Assembly (NCBI RefSeq): GCF_003265705.1
Contig: NW_020312968.1
Span: 8,711,333 to 8,775,332 of the forward strand
Source: Callorhinus ursinus
Taxonomy: Eukaryota; Chordata; Mammalia; Carnivora; Otariidae
DNA: 64,000 bases
Direction of reading: 5' to 3'
This document shows positions 60,341 through 64,000 of the stretch, in pieces. The notes under the pieces are model-generated. The model saw nothing but the letters and a program-made list of their open reading frames with translations, made no database searches and was not told the DNA's origin. Every line of letters starts with the position of its first letter. Positions within the stretch are counted from its first letter, which is position 1. The position numbers and the translations under genes were made by a program.

Positions 60341-60683
60341 TCTTTTCATGACATTTAACCAAGAATTCTTCCATGAAGCTGGTCAAACTTTCTATCACAA
60401 AGTTGAGGAAAAAATATTTGTAAACCACCAAAACAATCAGTAAAAAGATTCTTTCTAATCTCTAATTTCACATTTTTTTAAAGACGGTGATATAGGCATA
60501 CCTCTGACATTACAGGTTCATCTCCAGACCCCCACAATAAAGTGAATATTACAATAACAGGAGGCAAATGAATTTGGTCTCCCAGAACATATTAAAAGTT
60601 AAGTTGATGCTGTTTCCTATTACATATCTAATAACATTATGTCTTTAAAAAAAGATGTACATACCTTAATCTTAAAATACTTT

Positions 60684-60848
60684 AAAAAATTTTTTGAGAA
60701 AGAGAGAGCACAAGCAGGGGAGGGGTAGAGGGAGAGGGAGAAGCAGGCTCCTCACTGAGCAGGGAGCCCGACACCTGGCTTAATCCCAGGACCCTGAGAT
60801 CATGACCTGAGTCGAAGGCAGCTGCTTAACTGAGCCACCCGGTGCCCC
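60684..60848 (-). mobile_element. CanSINE (reverse) within Tigger1
   Basis: GAGGGAGAGGGAGAAGCAGG body, GATCATGACCTGAGTCGAAG and a reverse head GAGCCACCCGGTGCCCC. AAAATACTTT is repeated at 60674-60683 and 60849-60858. Confidence 0.95.
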
Positions 60849-60863
60849 AAAATACTTTTGCTA

Positions 60864-60888
60864 AAAAAAAAAAAAAAAAAAAAAAAAC
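60864..60888 (+). repeat. Poly-A tract in Tigger1
   Basis: About 23 consecutive A just after the SINE duplication, within the transposon. Confidence 0.9.
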
Positions 60889-61925
60889 TCACCATCATCT
60901 GAACTTTCAGTGAGTCCTAATCTCTTTTTTGATGGCTGCTGACAGATCAGGGTTGTGATTTCTGAAGGCTGGCGTGGCTGTGGCGATTCCTTGAAGTAAG
61001 ACAACCGTGAATTTTGCCAAATCAATGGACTCTCTATTTCATGAAAGATTTCTCTTTAACATGAGATGGTGTTTATTGGCCTTTTACCCACAGGAGAACT
61101 TCCTTCAAAATTGGAGTCAATCCTTTCATATGCTGTCCCTGCCTTTTCAACTAAGTTTATGTAATCTTCTAAATTCTTTGTTGTCAGGTCAACAGTCTTC
61201 ACAGCATCTTCTCCAAGAGTAGATTCCATCTCAAGAGACCACTTTCCTTGCTCATCCATAAGAAGTAACCCCTCATCCATTAAAACTTTATCATGAGATG
61301 GCAGCAATTCAGTCCCATCTTCAAGCTCCACTTCTAAGTCTAGTTCTCTTGCTGTTTCTACCACATCTGCAGTTACTTCCTCCCCTGAAGTCTTGAACCC
61401 CTCAAAGTCCTCCATGAAGGTTGGAATGGACTTCTTCCAAACTCTTGCTCATGTTGATATTTTGACCTCTTCCAATGAATCATGAATGTTCTTAATGCCA
61501 CCTAGAATAGCAAATCCTTTCCAGAAGGTTTCAATTTACTTTGCCCTGATCCATCAGAGGAACCACTACCTAGGGCAGCTATAGCCTTATGAAATGTATT
61601 TCTTAAATCATAAGACTTGGAAGTGAAAATGACTCCTTGTTCCATGGGCTGCAGAAAGGAAGTTGGGTTAGCAGACATGAAAACAACATTAATCTCTTTG
61701 TACATCTCTCTCAGATGTCTTGGGTGACTAGGTACATTGTCCATGAGCAGTAATATTTTTTAAAAAATTTTCTGAGCAGTAGATCTTTATAATGGGCTTA
61801 AAATATTCAGTAAACCATGTTATTAATGGATATACTGTCATCTAGGTTTTGGTCCATTAACAGAGCACAGGTGGAATAGAATTAGCATCATTATGAAGGG
61901 CCCTAACATTTTTGGAGTGGTAAAT

Positions 61926-61962
61926 GAGCATGCTTAACCAACTAAGCCACCCAGGTGCCTCA
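61926..61962 (-). mobile_element. CanSINE head fragment
   Basis: CTTAACCAACTAAGCCACCC followed by AGGTGCCTC is the reverse of the first 30 or so bases of a CanSINE, without body or tail. It lies inside Tigger1 and is either a severe truncation or a deletion remnant. Confidence 0.7.
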
Positions 61963-62821
61963 TGGAGATGGCTTCTTATACCTCATGAGCCAACCCCTGT
62001 TAGCTTCAAACTTTTTTTCTGTAGCTTCCTCCCCTCTCTCAGTCTTCATAGAGTTGAAGGGCATTAGGGCCTTGCCCTGGATTAGGCTTGGGCTGAAGGG
62101 AATGTTGTGGCTGGTTTGGTCTTCTATCCAGACCACTAGAACTTTCTTCATATCAGCAATAAGGCTGTTTGGCTTTCTTATCATTCATGTGTTCACTGGA
62201 GTAGCACTTTTAATCTCCTTGAAGAGCTTTTCCTTTGCATTCACAACTTGGCTGTTAGCCCAAAAGCTTGGCCTCTTGTGTCCATCTCGGGCTTCGACAA
62301 GCCCCCCTCTCTAAGCTTAATCATTGCTAGCTTTTAAGTGAGAGATGTAGGACTCTTCCTTTCACTGGAACACTTAGAGATCATTGAAGGGTTATTAATT
62401 GGTCTAATTACAATATCATTGCCTCTCAGGAAACAGAGGTGCTGGAGGACAGGGAGAGACCAGGAACGGCCAGCTGTAGAGCAGTCAATTAAGTTCTCCA
62501 TCTTACACATAATTATCAGTTATCAAGTTCTCCATCTTACATGAGCATGGTTCATGGCACCCCACAACAATTACAATAGTGACATTAAATGTCGCTGATC
62601 ACAGATCACCATAACAAAATACACTAATAATGAAAAAGTTTGAAATATTCCAAGAATTATACCAAAATGATATACAGAGACACAAAATGAGCAAATACTG
62701 TTGGGAAAAATGGTGCCAAGCCTTCTTGCTTGTCACAAACTCTCAACTGATAAAAACAAAAACAAAAAACAGTCTGTGAAGTACAATAAAGCAATGTGCA
62801 ATACAATGAGGTATGCCTGCA

Positions 62822-63660
62822 TTTAGTTGATCTGCTAGAAGTCAAACAGCATTGCAATGTTTCATTGGCCAATTGTCCTTTTGGGACTATTTTTCCAGAA
62901 TGAGAGGGGGTAGAAAACTTAAGGGGGTCCTTATAATGAACCAGGGACTCCCCGACCCCAGAATTTCTTGTCCCTCTCAATCTGAAATATTTGAGTTGTC
63001 TTAAGTTGTGTACACTCTTGTACTTAAGCAATACTTCCATTGTTTAAAATTTTTAATCTCTAATTCCTAGTAAATTGCCCGAGAGCAAACTGGTAAAAAC
63101 AATGTTGGCTACAATTAATTTGAAAATAGATAACATCTGTTTACCCCAGGAACTGTTACAAATTTTCTAAATTTTTTTTTTTAAAGCGGCCACTTTTTTT
63201 TCTCTAAGTTATTTAAATACTTTTTCCAGACAGAGATGCCCCTTGGCCTGTTTGTCAACACTTTCTACATTTTCAATTGAATATTTCTCTTACATTTAGG
63301 CAGCTTTCATAGTTTAGGGTGTTTTTGTTGTGTGTTTTTGTTTTTTGTTTTCCAAAAAGAAAAGCCTGAAACTTCTAATGGGATGATCCATTTTTATGAT
63401 CTATTCCTGAAAAGAGCAAAGAACTTTCTATACACAGCAGAGTGGGAAAGCAGGCTGTGCGAGAACTCGGCAAGGTCACTTCTCGTTAATCTTTGAGGCA
63501 GAAAAGGTCAGAAACAAACTCAATGTCCATCATAGGGTCTCAGTTCACTAAATTAACTAAATTAATAACAAACCTAGAACAGGGACTAACATTTGCTCTT
63601 AAAAAGAATGAGGTAGAATCTCTGTGCGACCAAGGATGCTTCTCAAGATAAATTCTGTGA
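62822..63660. other. Stretch without a gene
   Basis: AT-rich DNA to the right of Tigger1. Frames here are short and not recognisable. I see no gene. Confidence 0.5.
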
Positions 63661-63667
63661 ACAGCAT

Positions 63668-63775
63668 TCATTAATTGATTCATTCAACAACTATGGAGTG
63701 AGTGCCTTCTAAAGTCCAGGAACTATCTGAGCACTGGGGACGCAGAACTTAAGGCAGACAAGGCCTCTGATTCAC
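63668..63775 (-). repeat. L2 3' end fragment (reverse)
   Basis: TTAATTGATTCATTCAACAA, GAGTGAGTGCCTTCTAAAGT and GAGCACTGGGGACGCAGAAC follow the reverse complement of the L2 3' end. Confidence 0.7.
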
Positions 63776-63814
63776 CTGCCTACTTTAATAAACCGTATTT
63801 CTATTTGTGAGGCC

Positions 63815-63931
63815 TTTTTTTTTTTTTTAAGTTAATTTATTTTGGAATCTCTACACCCAACATGGGGCTCAAACTCACAACCCTGAGATCAAGAGTCACT
63901 CATTCTTCTGACAGAGCTGGCCAGGCACCCC
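63815..63931 (-). mobile_element. CanSINE, short form (reverse)
   Basis: Poly-T, GGAATCTCTACACCCAACAT, CCTGAGATCAAGAGTCACTC and the reverse head GAGCTGGCCAGGCACCCC. Flanked by TGTGAGGCCTTTTT- and TGTGAGGATTTTTT-like copies. Confidence 0.9.
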
Positions 63932-63950
63932 TCTGTGAGGATTTTTTAAA

Positions 63951-63952
<2 letters not shown>

Positions 63953-64000
<48 letters not shown>
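63953..64000 (+). repeat. (GT)n microsatellite running off the window
   Basis: At least 23 GT units reaching the last base of the window; true length unknown. Confidence 0.95.

Larger units (their letters stand above)
60493..62819 (-). mobile_element. Tigger1 DNA transposon (pogo/TcMar-Tigger), decayed
   Basis: The ends read (T)AGGCATACCTC at 60493-60504 and GAGGTATGCCTG at 62808-62819, which are the Tigger1 terminal inverted repeats; TA at 60491 is the expected target dinucleotide (decayed to CA on the right). On the minus strand, broken frames match the C-terminal half of the Tigger1/TIGD1 transposase: a [10 protein letters not shown] block with one catalytic aspartate (61744-61502), then a MEDFEGFKT…[10 protein letters not shown]…SNFEGSS block (61415-61056). 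Frameshifts and stops make it inactive. A CanSINE at 60684-60848 and a SINE-head scrap near 61926-61962 interrupt it. Confidence 0.9.

Overview
This is nuclear DNA of a carnivoran mammal. The evidence is a set of tRNA-Lys-derived CanSINEs whose heads read GGGGCGCCTGGGTGGCTCAG, on both strands, together with carnivore-type L1 3' ends, MIR and L2 relics and long dinucleotide tracts. The SINE bodies (for example 'GGGAAGCCTGCTTCTCCCTC' followed by a CT-rich tract and a GTCAAATAAA tail) look caniform, bear/seal/mustelid-like rather than cat-like. That last step is an inference from memory of the subfamilies.

The only intact protein-coding gene is KLF9 (Krueppel-like factor 9, BTEB1) on the + strand. 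Exon 1 coding sequence is 7723-8227, one intron of 19,759 bp follows (8228-27986), and exon 2 coding sequence is 27987-28216. They join in phase to a 244-residue protein with an N-terminal SIN3-binding-type helix, a serine/acidic middle and three C2H2 fingers. About 0.7-1.1 kb before the ATG is a CpG-rich leader with several CCAAT boxes, an E-box, a CRE-like site and a run of short upstream ORFs. The 3' UTR runs about 3.2 kb to tandem AATAAA signals at 31426-31440. Between 1 and 2540 lies a second GC-rich block, about 4-6.5 kb upstream, with a consensus glucocorticoid response element at 1297-1311 and an AP-1 site at 1340. This fits the published upstream hormone-responsive enhancer of KLF9.

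Layout: 1-2540 distal GC-rich regulatory block; 2540-6600 mostly unique sequence with MIRs, one CanSINE and a perfect POU 'MORE' palindrome; 6600-8227 promoter, leader and exon 1; 8228-27986 intron with an old L1 (21190-23300), SINEs and MIRs; 27987-31455 exon 2 and 3' UTR; 31460-40330 intergenic, with ancient repeats, L1 fragments and a MaLR-type LTR; 40340-48230 a long decayed minus-strand L1 riddled with younger insertions; 49885-60340 what I read as a degraded class I endogenous retrovirus in minus orientation, with an LTR at each end; 60493-62819 a Tigger1 DNA transposon; and a GT microsatellite that runs off the right edge.

The right half is a stack of nested insertions. A TVP23B processed pseudogene (50907-52689), a CanSINE (54267-54453) and an L1 3' fragment (about 55880-56995) all lie inside the provirus. 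The pseudogene sits inside the transmembrane env remnant and is flanked by a short duplication of env sequence. I found no novel enzymatic or defence system. The observations most worth checking are the two-LTR provirus with its insertion order, and the KLF9 regulatory features (distal GRE/AP-1 pair, MORE palindrome, upstream ORF cascade, 28-G tract in the 3' UTR).
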